In this document: positions 1 to 9,265 of the stretch, one piece after another
How positions within the stretch are numbered: the stretch's first letter is position 1
How the letters are laid out: each line of letters opens with the position of its first letter
From: Wurfbainia villosa
Lineage: Eukaryota; Streptophyta; Magnoliopsida; Zingiberales; Zingiberaceae
Length of the DNA stretch: 64,000 bases
Direction of reading: 5' to 3'
Assembly: GCA_025175895.1 (NCBI GenBank)
Contig: CM045988.1
Coordinates: 13,297,647-13,361,646 of the forward strand
Program-made: the position numbers and the translations under genes
Notes under the pieces: model-generated
Seen by the model: only the letters and a program-made list of their open reading frames with translations
What the model was told of the DNA's origin: nothing
Databases searched by the model: none

Positions 1-950
1 GTATGTATGCTGATGTAATTTTGAGGGAAATCGGGGATTTGTAGAGGGATTTTCCCTCGATGTTTCCCTCCTACTAATGTTGGATTGTTTTCGTTTTTGT
101 CTAAAGATGTAAAAATTATAGAATGAATGTGATATGATATGGTATGATGAATGATATGGATAAATACTGATTAGTAATCAATTGTTGACTAATAATCATG
201 AAAGTAAAGTGAAGGAAGCAGAAGGGTTATACTTGGGTGCCATTGCTCCTTGTCAAAGTAATTTCGAGCCGATGAGATCTTAGGTTGGAGCCCCTTCTGT
301 CAAAAATGAACTTTTCCAGCGAGGAGAAAGGGTCCGGCGAACCCTAACTGTCAATGCCGGTGGAGTTAGGGTTAGGATGCTAACCTAGAGATGGAGATAG
401 ATGCATAAGGACTTACCCTAGCTTGGCTTGGGTCCTAGAGAAGTAGGGCTGGTGTGGTAGGAGTCGGAAGTCGGCCGGAGTCCGAGCGGCAATGGAGAAA
501 GCGACGGAAGTAGAGGAAAGCTCACGGATGAGTCGAACGCAGAGAAAGGATTTCCTTATATAAATCTGCGTTCATCAATCGAGGTGATAAGTTAAATGCC
601 TCGACTGATAAATCAGTCGAGGTCGCCTCGATTCTGAGCCTTTGTTAATTTGTCCGGTTGAGGCGATGGTCGAGCACACCTTGATTCTGTGCCTTCGTTA
701 ATTTGTCCAGTCGAGGCGCTGGTCGAGCACACCTTAATTCTGTGCCTTCGTTAATTTTTCCAGTCGAGGCGTTGGTCAAGTGCGACTCGATTTTGTTCAC
801 TGGTGGCTACAACTCAGGGTGCCAATCAAGTCAGTGCCTCGACTGTAAGTGTGGTCAAGCTTCTGGTCTAGAGCAAACTCGTGTTTTAAGATATAAGTAG
901 TTGAGGCACTGACTCGACTGGTTACTGACAACTGATTTGCTTAGTTTTTT
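1..950 (-). repeat. Probable LTR fragment, reverse orientation, family unassigned
   Basis: No protein is supported here. On the minus strand a TATA-like TTTATATAAGG lies at 554-564. To its right, upstream in that orientation, is an array of GTCGAGGC-type words at about 580-945. This order (array, then TATA, then a leader with a donor-like GGGTAAGT near 410-420) matches the Sirevirus LTRs elsewhere in the window. The sequence does not match the 5' LTR of element E, so it cannot simply be E's 3' LTR. I could not find the LTR ends. Confidence 0.4.
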
Positions 951-1570
951 AGACAAACTTTAGAAATTTGTATCTAATTCCAGAGATTTCAAAAAATCTT
1001 GAAATTTTGCGTACATAATTTGAAAGTCATGTTCTTCCACAAAAATATTTGTGAAAAGTACACGACCTAATATTTCCACGGATTGATATGATTTTCGAAA
1101 ATCTGAAAATTGAGCCTTTCTTGAGCCTCATTCCAGTTGTATCACTAGCTTCAAAGGTGATCCATACACCAATACGTGATTGACCACAGTGAAGATAGTA
1201 TCCTTTTAAAACGATTTAAGACACTTATATTAGATTTGCATTTGTCTTAAGTGATCCAACCAATTTTACTTGGTTGGAATGTCCAATTATGATCTTCGGA
1301 CCAAATGCACATGAATTATGCAAAGGTCTTCCTCATAATTAGTCAAATTAATGATCATTGTCTCGATAACCATCTTGCCCAAGGGATGTAATGAACATTT
1401 TGGGTAAGTTGGTTATGCCTAAACATCTCACCCGCACCAACTAGAAATACAAAAATAGTTTTGTTCCCCTTATAGTTTGTGTGAGATGCTTCCCAAGGTT
1501 CCCTTGATTTCCATAATTTGTTCTTGTTACGATGAGTTAGTCCTTATGATCATGGAGAGATTCTAATTCT
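951..1570 (-). other. Element E region downstream of pol, noncoding
   Basis: This stretch follows the RNase H stop of element E on the minus strand. It holds no reading frame of note. It contains the paired hairpin at 1424-1488 and a short inverted repeat near 1256-1278. No polypurine tract of the AAGGGGGAGA type is visible in either orientation, although the other Sirevirus-like elements here have several. The true 3' end of E is therefore missing, displaced or beyond the window. Confidence 0.5.
1424..1488 (-). other. CATCTCAC/GTGAGATG paired hairpin, element E
   Basis: CATCTCAC at 1424-1431 and its exact complement GTGAGATG at 1481-1488 could form an 8-bp stem enclosing about 49 nt. Read on the minus strand, the distal arm is followed by TTTAGG, close to the TTAGG or CTAGG that follows the same arm in A, B and I. 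It lies just downstream of E's pol. Confidence 0.6.
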
Positions 1571-1955
1571 TTACTCAGTGACACACATGCCTAATTCCCT
1601 TCTTAGATGGTTAAATTCTTTTTCCGGAAGGGGTTTAGTGAAGATATCTGCTAGATTTGACTTGGACTCAACATAATTGAGTACAACATCTCCCCTAGCT
1701 ACATGATCTCTAATGAAGTGATGTCTCACTTCAATATGTTTCGTTCTAGAGTGGTGGACAGGATTCTTTGTCAAATTAATAGTACTCATGTTGTCACAGA
1801 GCACTTGTATGTTTTTGTATGACAAACCATAGTCCTCCAATGTATGAGTCATCCACAACAGTTGTGATACACTCTCTCCCATGGCGATATACTCAACCTC
1901 AGTAGTGGAGAGAGCAACACAATGTTGCTTTCGACTCGACCAACTCACTAGTGAA
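1571..1955 (-). pseudogene. Element E pol, C-terminal RNase H piece
   Basis: This is the last part of a copia Pol polyprotein, the RNase H domain that degrades RNA in the RNA:DNA hybrid during reverse transcription. Visible motifs are SLVSWSSRKQHCVALSTTE, the TEVEYIAM acidic site, CDNMSTINLTKNP, HSRTKHIEVRHHFIRDHV and the closing ADIFTKPLPEKEF, ending at a TAA at 1571-1573. The upstream part of the same domain, ending QFLGSSL, lies at 27702 and beyond. The two halves were separated by insertion of element A, which duplicated GTGAA (1951-1955 and 27697-27701). Codons upstream of 1955 that read into A's LTR are not part of the gene. Confidence 0.9.
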
Positions 1956-2373
1956 TATTGGTGCAGGGGCACTAGATAATCGAACCTGTGTTTTGATTAT
2001 GGCAATGACACAAAGTTAAGTTTATATCGTTATCTCACGAGCTAAATCGAGTGTGAAGAAAAGTGTTAAAGCTGGAGCTAAAGCCTAGCGACACCCGGAG
2101 GAAGCCGTGGTGGTCGGGCGATACTCGAGTGACTTCGGAGGGAGCCGAAGGAATCGAGTGGAAGGCCAAAAACAAGAGCTACAAGGTAAGTATCGAGGTA
2201 AGCTTGGGTGAGTGAGAGATGGTAAGGTCGTGTCCTCTGTATGGGGACGACCGTAGGCGGCGATCCGACTAAGACTTCCTGTGGAAGGTCTAGGTCGAGG
2301 TCGGACGGTTAGAAACCGTCGCATTTACCATTTTCCGTACTAACCTCTTACTGTAGGGAAGTGGCCAGGCTGG

Positions 2374-2447
2374 CAGTCGACTGCTGGACATTGGGCAATC
2401 GACTGATGCTCATCAGTCGACTGATGGGAGGCATCAGTCGACTGATG
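2374..2447 (+). repeat. Palindromic CAGTCGACTG array in LTR A
   Basis: The self-complementary word CAGTCGACTG and one-base variants occur four times within about 75 bp, separated by spacers such as ATGGGAGG. The array sits between the LTR start and the TATA box. The copies in the 3' LTR (about 14981-15052) and in solo LTR F (about 22650-22725, minus) keep the layout with point changes. Palindromic LTR arrays are a known Sirevirus trait. Confidence 0.8.
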
Positions 2448-2572
2448 GCGACGAATCAACCTTTGCGCTAGGTCAAAATGGATAACGTTTAACGCGGCCA
2501 CTTCGCGATAAAATTTGTACAACTTCATGATATGTTCCGAAAGATGAGGAGACATATTCAGAGGCTAAACTC

Positions 2573-2580
2573 TATAAAAG
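2573..2580 (+). promoter_or_regulatory. TATA box of LTR A
   Basis: TATAAAAG is followed by GAGGGGAGG. The same box lies at 17398-17405 in the 3' LTR and at 22521-22528 (minus) in solo LTR F. It is the likely core promoter for the genomic RNA. Confidence 0.75.
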
Positions 2581-3025
2581 GAGGGGAGGATTCCAACTCC
2601 AAACATCATCAAGTTTATTCTCAAGTGCTCCTACAATGCTAAAGCTCCAACACTGTCATAACGCCGACGCGACGATAAGTTCTCATCCTCTTCGTCGGCT
2701 GCAGCAACAAGTAACATATTCTATTGTATTATTTGTTTTTATTCGTAACGAGGTGAGGTAGGCTTGTTGCCTCATCGTCATACTTTCAGTTTTGTGATCG
2801 TTGTCTCCTACCTCCAACGAGGAGGAGACGTTATAGTGCTTTGCCCTCCGTACGCGGTCTAGGACCGTTAGGGCCTTGGAGTAGCAACCGCTGGGTTGTG
2901 AACCAAGTAAAAATAAACGTGTCTCTTTATTTTTCACTGTACTTACTCGTGTATCGAACGAACGAACGAAAAGATTTACGCTCGCTATTCACCCCCCTCC
3001 TAGCGACGCTTCTCGATCCAACAAT

Positions 3026-3037
3026 TGGTATCAGAGC
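3026..3037 (+). other. Primer binding site, element A
   Basis: TGGTATCAGAGC is complementary to the 3' end of plant initiator tRNA-Met. It follows the LTR end after two bases and would prime minus-strand DNA synthesis. Confidence 0.92.
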
Positions 3038-3516
3038 GGGGGCGCTAAGATTTTGTGAAACCACCAATCTAGCACGTTTTGGTTTTCTTTTCATATTTTT
3101 TTATTCTTGTTTTTTTTAGGTTTTTTTCCTCCCACACTACTAATCCAAGATGAAGTCTTGGTACGCTTCTTTTGGTTGTGTGTTTGCAAGTATTCTCTCT
3201 TGGAGTAGTCTACGGTAAAACGACCATAACTTTTCGCACAAGTGGACTCAGAAGACGATTTACCTACCAAATCGAAGCTCTTTGAGAGATCTACATTTAT
3301 TACCAGGGTTTGCCCTCGTAACAAGCTGTTTCTAGCCCTAAAAACCAACGTTTAGTACCCTTTCGGGGACATCGAAGGTCGTAAGTTTCTAGTTTTTGCT
3401 AGTTTCTTATTCTTCTTATTTATTTCTGTTTATTTCCTATTATTTCCCACACTACTAATCCAAGACCAAGTCTTGGAATTCTCTTTGGTTTTTATTTGTG
3501 TTTTGCAAGATACTTA
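3038..3516 (+). other. Element A untranslated leader with two copies of a short hairpin
   Basis: No gene is present between the primer binding site and the gag ATG. A motif CACTACTAATCCAAGA occurs twice, each time starting a hairpin: CCAAGA/TCTTGG at 3145-3161 and again at 3460-3476, with different loops. The two copies, each followed by TTTGCAAG, suggest an internal duplication of about 315 bp. Element B has one copy at 6861-6878. Confidence 0.6.
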
Positions 3517-4886
3517 ATGGCTCACATTGAGGGGTATAACACCATCCGACCTCCGTTCTTCAACGTAAATGATTTCCGTTATTGGAAAGGTCGGATGGAG
3601 TGTTTCTTGAAAACACAAGTCAAGACTTGGATAATAATCCAAATCGACTTTGCTCTACCCACCAATGATTAAGGAGATCCCTTGAGTTTTAACAAGTGGA
3701 CAAATGCAACCAAGAGGCAAATCGAAGCAGATGCAAGAGCAACTCAAATATTGCAATGCAGCTTGTCCAAGGAGGAACTCAACCGCATCGGACCATTCAT
3801 TAGCGCCAAAGACCTCTGGAACAAGTTGATTGATCTACACGAAGGGATGCCCGATGCTAAGGTATGTAAAAGAGATTTACTTTTAAATAAACTGTACAAT
3901 CTAAAGATGCAGGATCACGAGATCGCCACCCAATTACATGCGCGGATCCAAGACATCGTCAATGGTCTTCACTCGATCGGGCAAGCTGTAGAGAACCGGG
4001 ACCTTATAAGGTACGCTTTAAATGCTTTCCCTAGGACTACCTTGTGGGGATCCATGGTCGATGTCTACAAGGTCTATAAGGACCTTTCGAAGCTTAGGTT
4101 AGACGAATTATTTTCCAAGTTTGAACTTCACGAGCAAACTAACGTGGGCCGGGCCGAGAGAGGTATTGCTCTACTTGCAGGACAAAGAAGCAAGCCACCT
4201 ACTAGGCAAGAAGACAGACTCGAACCCGAAGATGAATCAAAGTCCGAATTCGAAGAGGTGGAAGCAATAGTGAACGTAGTGCAGAAGATCGTTCGGAAGG
4301 AAAGGAGGACTACTTCGAGAAGCAACTCAAAGTCGGACCAAAAGAGAAAATTAAGGTTAGCCGCTCACTAATTCATACGCTTTACAATACAATTAAAATG
4401 CTTACTAGGAAATTAACTAAGTCTGAGTCTAGGGTTGAGTCGTTACTTGAGGAGGTTGAAACCCTCAAGCAAGAGGCTACTCTAACCTCTTCAACTAGTC
4501 AAGTTCAAGAGGGAAACTCAACCCAAATTGAAAAACTTGAGGAGGAGAATTCTCTCTTGAAAGATCAAGTTCAAGAGGTTGAGGCTAGGTTGGAAAGGTT
4601 CACATTGGGATCTAAGAACGTTAATCGACTACTTGGAACCCAAAGAGCCGTCTACAATAAAGCCGGACTCGGATTTAAGTCAAAGACTACGAATAGCTCT
4701 TATATGTCTATCATAAATCGTAGTCATCAAAGAGTCCAAGCATGGGTCCCAAAGGTTTTATTGAACTCACATATAAGGACTAATAAGTTTTGGATTCCCC
4801 AGGATCAAATTCATTATTTGAATAGACCATATTGGTTCAATGGTCCAGGGGGAGCTAACACTAAAATAGTATACTCGCTTACTTAG
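3517..4886 (+). pseudogene. Element A gag, broken and without zinc knuckle
   Basis: Gag forms the capsid-like particle that packages element RNA. The ATG at 3517 opens the conserved start (MAHIEGYNTIRPPFF). An in-frame TAA at 3670-3672 interrupts it. The retrotransposon gag core then runs to 4371 (AKDLWNKLIDLHEG, KVCKRDLL, LDELFSKFELHEQTN). A deletion around 4340-4375 removes the CCHC zinc knuckle seen in the related elements B, E and L. Reading resumes in another frame at about 4380-4886 with a leucine-rich coiled coil (SESRVESLLEEVETLKQE) and the Sirevirus C-terminal block (QRAVYNKAGLGF, AWVPK). Without the knuckle, RNA binding would be impaired. Confidence 0.88.
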
Positions 4887-5639
4887 TAAAACCATTGCAT
4901 ATTTTACTTTAATTTTTAGAATGACTAGATAGGGAAAATAGTTAGTCAAGTCTTGACAACATAGTATCAGGACGCGACGAGATGATAGTATGTTAGGGAA
5001 ACAAAGTCTCGTGTATTCGAGCTAGATAAGGCATATCTAGCTTGGTGCACTTAACCGAGTGGAACTAGCTGAAGCTATCTCGCCGTATCCTAAACTAGTT
5101 AGACCAGGAATTAACCCTAAGTGACTTAAGTGATATTTTCTTGAATTTGGCTTTGTCTAAGGAAGTGGTCGTTGTTCCGATAAAAGAAGGCCCCTGTGCC
5201 TCGCCACAACTTGGAAGCCAGTTTCTCGAAAAGTTATTTAACGATCTAAAGGTTAAATCCAAATCTAACCCAAGGTTGACTATCTTTAATCAATTTCAAA
5301 TCATCTCACAAAACATATAAGTGAACAAATTCTGAGACACATAGAATGAGTGAGATGTTAAGGATAATTGAAATATACTTAAAATATAACCTCTTCAAAA
5401 TGGTACTTATTTTCTTAACTATTGTACTTAATGACTATTTACAACTCTTAGGACTAAGTTTAGCGCCCCCTACATCTCTTATACTTCATATATTTGACTA
5501 AGGGGGAGAGCAAACTAACCCTAAGAGTTATATTATAAACCTTTAGATTATTGGTACAGAGGGACACACCTCGAACCAATCTATCTACTGCTAGACGCAT
5601 GCTTGGACTCATAGTTGATTTCTCTAGATGCATGCATAT
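4887..5639 (+). other. Element A noncoding block after gag, partly conserved with L and B
   Basis: No gag or pol coding is present. Segment 4945-5210 aligns by eye with the minus strand of element L (43613-43860), and 5131-5207 also with B (8779-8845). It contains short hairpins at 4959-4993 and 5020-5042 and the CATCTCAC hairpin at 5302-5357. From about 5450 the sequence resembles post-pol noncoding DNA, with a polypurine-like AAGGGGGAGAG near 5500. Pol therefore appears to have been deleted between roughly 5360 and 5450. Confidence 0.65.
5302..5357 (+). other. CATCTCAC/GTGAGATG paired hairpin, element A
   Basis: Arms are at 5302-5309 and 5350-5357, perfect over 8 bp, and the distal arm is followed by TTAAGG. 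It lies in the noncoding block after gag, at the place occupied by the same pair in element B. Confidence 0.65.
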
Positions 5640-6727
5640 TGTTGGTGCAGTGGGCACCTAAGTCGAACCTATGTTTTGATTATAGCAAACGATACAAAGT
5701 TAAGCTTATATTGTTATCTCACGAGCTAAATCAAGTGTGCAGAAAAGTCTCAATGCTGGAGCTGAAGGCTAGCGACACCCGGAGGAAGCCGCGGTGGTCG
5801 GGCGACACTCGAGTTACTTCGGAGGGAGCTGAAGGAATCGAGTGGAAGGCCGGAAGCAAAAGCGACAAGTAAGTATCGAGGTAAGCTCGTGTGTGCAAGC
5901 GTAAGTGAGGTCGTGTCCTTTGTACGGGGACGTCCTTAGGCGACGATCCAACCCAAGACTTCCCATGGAAGGTCTATGTTGAGATCGGACGGCAAGTGGC
6001 CGCCGCTGACCACTTGTATTTTGAGCTAAACTCCTTTTTAGTCAAAATCGTGGCTGCCGCTCAACCGCCAGTTCAACCGCGGCGGCTCAACCGCCGGCTT
6101 CAACCGCGTGATTCAACCGCCGGGCTTCAACCGGTGGTCAAAAATCAGCCTCGAGGAGTCAAGCTTTATCACCATTTTTCAAGGAGTTTTGTGCCCATTT
6201 GTGATTAGTTGAAGACCCATTCGTTGAGGGGCTTAAAGGCTATAAAAGGAGGGCCAAACCTAGGGTTTTTCATCAATTCAAAAGCTTCCAAGTGCTTCCG
6301 ATACGCTCCGACTCTCCGACATCCCTACGACGAAGCGCTGCCGAGACGACGACTAAAGCTTCAACCTCCAATCCTTGAAGTCGTCGGTATAATCTTTAAT
6401 TTTGTATAAGTTGTCTTTATTTTCAAGCTTTAAATCATATCAAGGAGAGGGGGAGTGTCCCTCTACCTTGAATCTTTATTGAGTTTTTATTCGCTAACTC
6501 CTATCTCTATCGAGAAGGAGTTCGTTTAATATTTGCCCTCCGTGCGTGGTCAAGGACCATTAGGGCCTTGGAGTAGTAGCCGTAGGCTACGAACCAAGTA
6601 AAAACCCCTCGTGTTCTTATTGCTATCTTTCCGCTGCGTTTACTCGTGCCAATTCGAACGATTACGAAAAGTTTTTTTCTTATCGCTATTCACCCCCCCC
6701 CCCTCTAGCGCTCAAATCGATCCAACA
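5640..6727 (+). repeat. Element B 5' LTR
   Basis: It runs from TGTTGGTGCAGTGGGCACC to GATCCAACA. A tandem array built on TTCAACCGCC lies at about 6055-6135, upstream of the TATA box. A block of about 90 bp near 5760-5860 is nearly identical to LTR A, showing common ancestry. A run of C residues precedes CTCTAGCGC near the end. Confidence 0.93.
6241..6248 (+). promoter_or_regulatory. TATA box of LTR B
   Basis: TATAAAAG is followed by GAGGGCC. The 3' LTR copy is at 13796-13803. The position relative to the palindromic array is the same as in LTR A. Confidence 0.75.
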
Positions 6728-6729
6728 AT

Positions 6730-6741
6730 TGGTATCAGAGC
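6730..6741 (+). other. Primer binding site, element B
   Basis: TGGTATCAGAGC follows the LTR after two bases and matches the initiator tRNA-Met 3' end. The leader to the gag ATG (6742-6945) contains the CCAAGA/TCTTGG hairpin at 6861-6878 and no gene. Confidence 0.92.
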
Positions 6742-6945
6742 CGGGGGTTGCTAAGATTTGGTGAAACCACCAATCTAGCTTTTTTTTACAGATTTATTTT
6801 ATTTTAATTCTGTTTATTTCTATTTATTTTGTTTGTTAAATTCTCTCCCGCACTACTAATCCAAGACGCGAGTCTTGGTACTTGTTTTTGAGTTTTTGTC
6901 TTTGCTAGCTTTTCGGTCTTCGTCTCTTTTTGTCTTTTTGTTTCA

Positions 6946-8561
6946 ATGGCCCATCTCGAGGGTTTTAGCACCGTCCGACCTCCGTTTTATAATGGAGATG
7001 ACTTCAAGCTATTGGAAGGGTCGGATGGAATGCTTTCTCAAAACCCAACTCGAGATGTGGATCATAATCCAAACGGGTTTCACACTTCCGACTAATGAAG
7101 TAGGTGACTCCTTGGATTATGATCAATGGACCGTTGCAACAAAACGACAAGTCGAAGCCGACGCCAAGGCAACACAAATCCTCCAATGCGGCCTATCCAA
7201 GGAGGAGTTAAATCGCGTCGGCCCCTTCATAAGCGCAAAGGATCTTTGGACTAAACTAATCGAGTTACACGAAGGATCGGATCAAGCCAAGGTATGTAAG
7301 CGTGATTTGTTATTCAATAAATTGTACACACTAAAAATGCAGGAACACGAATCCGCGACGCAACTCCACGCCCGTGTCCAGGACATCACAACAACTTACA
7401 CGCAATCGGGCAAAAGGTCGAAACCCGCGACCTTATAAGGTATGTTCTAAACTCTTTCCGAGGACTACCTTGTGGGCATCCATGGTCGATGCCTACAAGG
7501 TCTCCAAGGATCTTTCTAAAATTAGGTTAGATGAACTCTTTTCCGATTTCAATTACATGAACAATCCAACTCGAACCCGAGAGGGGTATAGCTTTATTTG
7601 CAGGATCAAAGAAGAAGAAAATCGCAAGTAAGCCACCACCAACCGAGGAGGAAGACGAGTCCAAGAAGAAGTTGACCCGAATTGATCGCCAACTAATGAA
7701 CCTAGCTCAAGAATAGCCAAGGGACGAAAGCGAACCACGACTGACCCAACCAAGGTAAACCTAAAAGTTCTAATATTAGGTGTTATGAGTGTAACAGTTT
7801 GGACATATCAAGTCCGAGTGCCCAAGCTCAACCACCAAGGACCTAAGCACAAGAAGGCCCTCAACGCGACATGGGAAGAAGCGCCATCCAAGAAGACGAA
7901 GACCACGCCTTCATGGCGAAATCAATTGAGTCGACACGGAGACCGAACCCGAACTTGAGTCGAACCGAGGATGATTCGGACTCACGGCAACCTTCAAGTC
8001 AAGCCACGGATACGCATCCGGTTCAAAAGATACCCTTAAGGTGAGTCGACTTTATTTAATACTTTACATAATACGGTTAGGTTTTTGTCTAGGAAGTTAG
8101 CTAAGTCCGAGTCCAAGGTCGAGACCTGGTTGAGGAAGTTAAACTCCTCAAACACGAGGTCTCTAACCTCTTCGACTAGTCGAGTTCAAGAGAAGGACTC
8201 AACTCGGGTTGAAAAACTCGAAGTTGAGAACTCACTCTTGAAAAGTCAAGTCGAAGATCTTAGGAATACGTTGGAAAGTTTTACTTTGGGATCCAAAGGA
8301 CTTGACCTCCTACTTGGATCGCAAAGGGCCGTGTACAACAAGGCCGGACTAGGGTTTAGCTCAAACACGACCAATAAGTCGTATATGTCAATCGTAAGTA
8401 GACATAAAAAACGTGTCCAAGCATGGGTCCCTAAGACCACTTTGATTTCAACTCTAGGATCTAACTCGAACTAGGTTACCAAGGACCAAATCCACTATGT
8501 GGATATACCTAACCGATTCAACTGTCTAGGGGGAGCCAAGATAAACATGTTTGTGCTTTAA
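6946..8561 (+). pseudogene. Element B gag, several frameshifts
   Basis: The ATG at 6946 opens the same start as in A (MAHLEGFSTVRPPFY). An extra base near 7008, before the TATTGGAAGGG codons, shifts the frame. The gag core then reads to 7438 (AKDLWTKLIELHEG, KVCKRDLLFNKLY), shifts again near 7395, and continues through LFPRTTLWASMVDAYKV. The knuckle is recognisable as CYECN at about 7784-7800 but its second half is out of frame. A coiled coil and QRAVYNKAGLGF with AWVPK follow from 8085. A TAG at 8472-8474 precedes the last conserved residues, which end at the TAA at 8559-8561. Confidence 0.88.
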
Positions 8562-9265
8562 CTTAGAAATTGCATGCTTAGTTTTTTTTTGTTGTTTTTT
8601 TAACTCACTTGGAATACACAAATAACCAACTAAAAAATCCTTCGAAAAGATTGAGCCTCGGGGAGCCTCTTTTCAAATAACCAACTAAAATCCTTCGAAA
8701 AGATTGAGCCTCGGGGAGCCTCTTTTCAAAAATAACTAGTTAGACTAGGAAATAGTCTTAGGTGAGTCAAGTCATCATTTTCTTGAACATGGCTTTGTCT
8801 AAGGAAGTGGTCGATCCGATAAAAGAAGGCCCCGTGGCTCGCCACGACTCGAAGCCATGATCTTGAAAAGGTAAACTTGACAAGCCTTGGGTTAAATCCA
8901 AATCTAACTTGGACCTAAATCCACTTAATCAAACTTAATTGAAAATCATCTCAACATAAAATTACTTGAACCTAAATCCACTTAATCAACTTAATTGAAA
9001 ATCATCTCAATATAAAATTACTTGAACCTAAATCCTAATTACTTGAACCTAAATCCACTTAATCAATTTAATTGAAAATCATCTCAACATAAAATCACTT
9101 AAACCTAAATCCACTTAATAAATTTAATTGGGAGTCATCTCACAAAAAACACATAAGTATAACATGCTTGATCATATAGACTCGGGTGAGATGACCTAGG
9201 TTTAACAACTTACAACCAATTTAAAAATAAAAATCTAACATCCAATCCAACCACCTTGTGTGTAG
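8562..9265 (+). other. Element B gag-pol intergenic region with two tandem repeats
   Basis: This 0.7 kb separates gag from pol. A unit of about 54 bp is duplicated at 8620-8674 and 8675-8727, each with a GAAAAGA/TCTTTTC stem. Segment 8779-8845 is the block shared with A and L. From 8932 to about 9143 a unit bearing CATCTCA is repeated, with copies at 8947, 9003, 9080 and 9136. The last becomes the left arm of the conserved hairpin. The region ends at TTGTGTGTAG (9256-9265), a plausible 3' splice site just before the pol frame. Confidence 0.7.
9136..9193 (+). other. CATCTCAC/GTGAGATG paired hairpin, element B copy 1
   Basis: Arms are at 9136-9143 and 9186-9193, with ACCTAGG after the distal arm. 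It lies in the gag-pol intergenic region about 70 bp before the pol frame. Confidence 0.65.

Larger units (their letters stand above)
1956..3023 (+). repeat. Element A 5' LTR
   Basis: The LTR starts TATTGGTGCAGGGGCAC and ends GATCCAACA, followed directly by the primer binding site. Its U3 start resembles those of B (5640), L (55303, minus) and F (23137, minus), so these are related subfamilies. It carries a palindromic array, a TATA box and a telltale CACCCCCCTCCTAGCG block just before its end that recurs in several LTRs here. Confidence 0.92.

Noticed and set aside
3026..3037. tRNA-like matches at the sites of TGGTATCAGAGC
   Set aside because: They are primer binding sites of 12 or so bases, not tRNA genes; no cloverleaf follows.
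5615..5872. Open frame of 85 codons, repeated at 13158-13424
   Set aside because: It spans the boundary and U3 of LTR B in both copies; the identity comes from LTR duplication.
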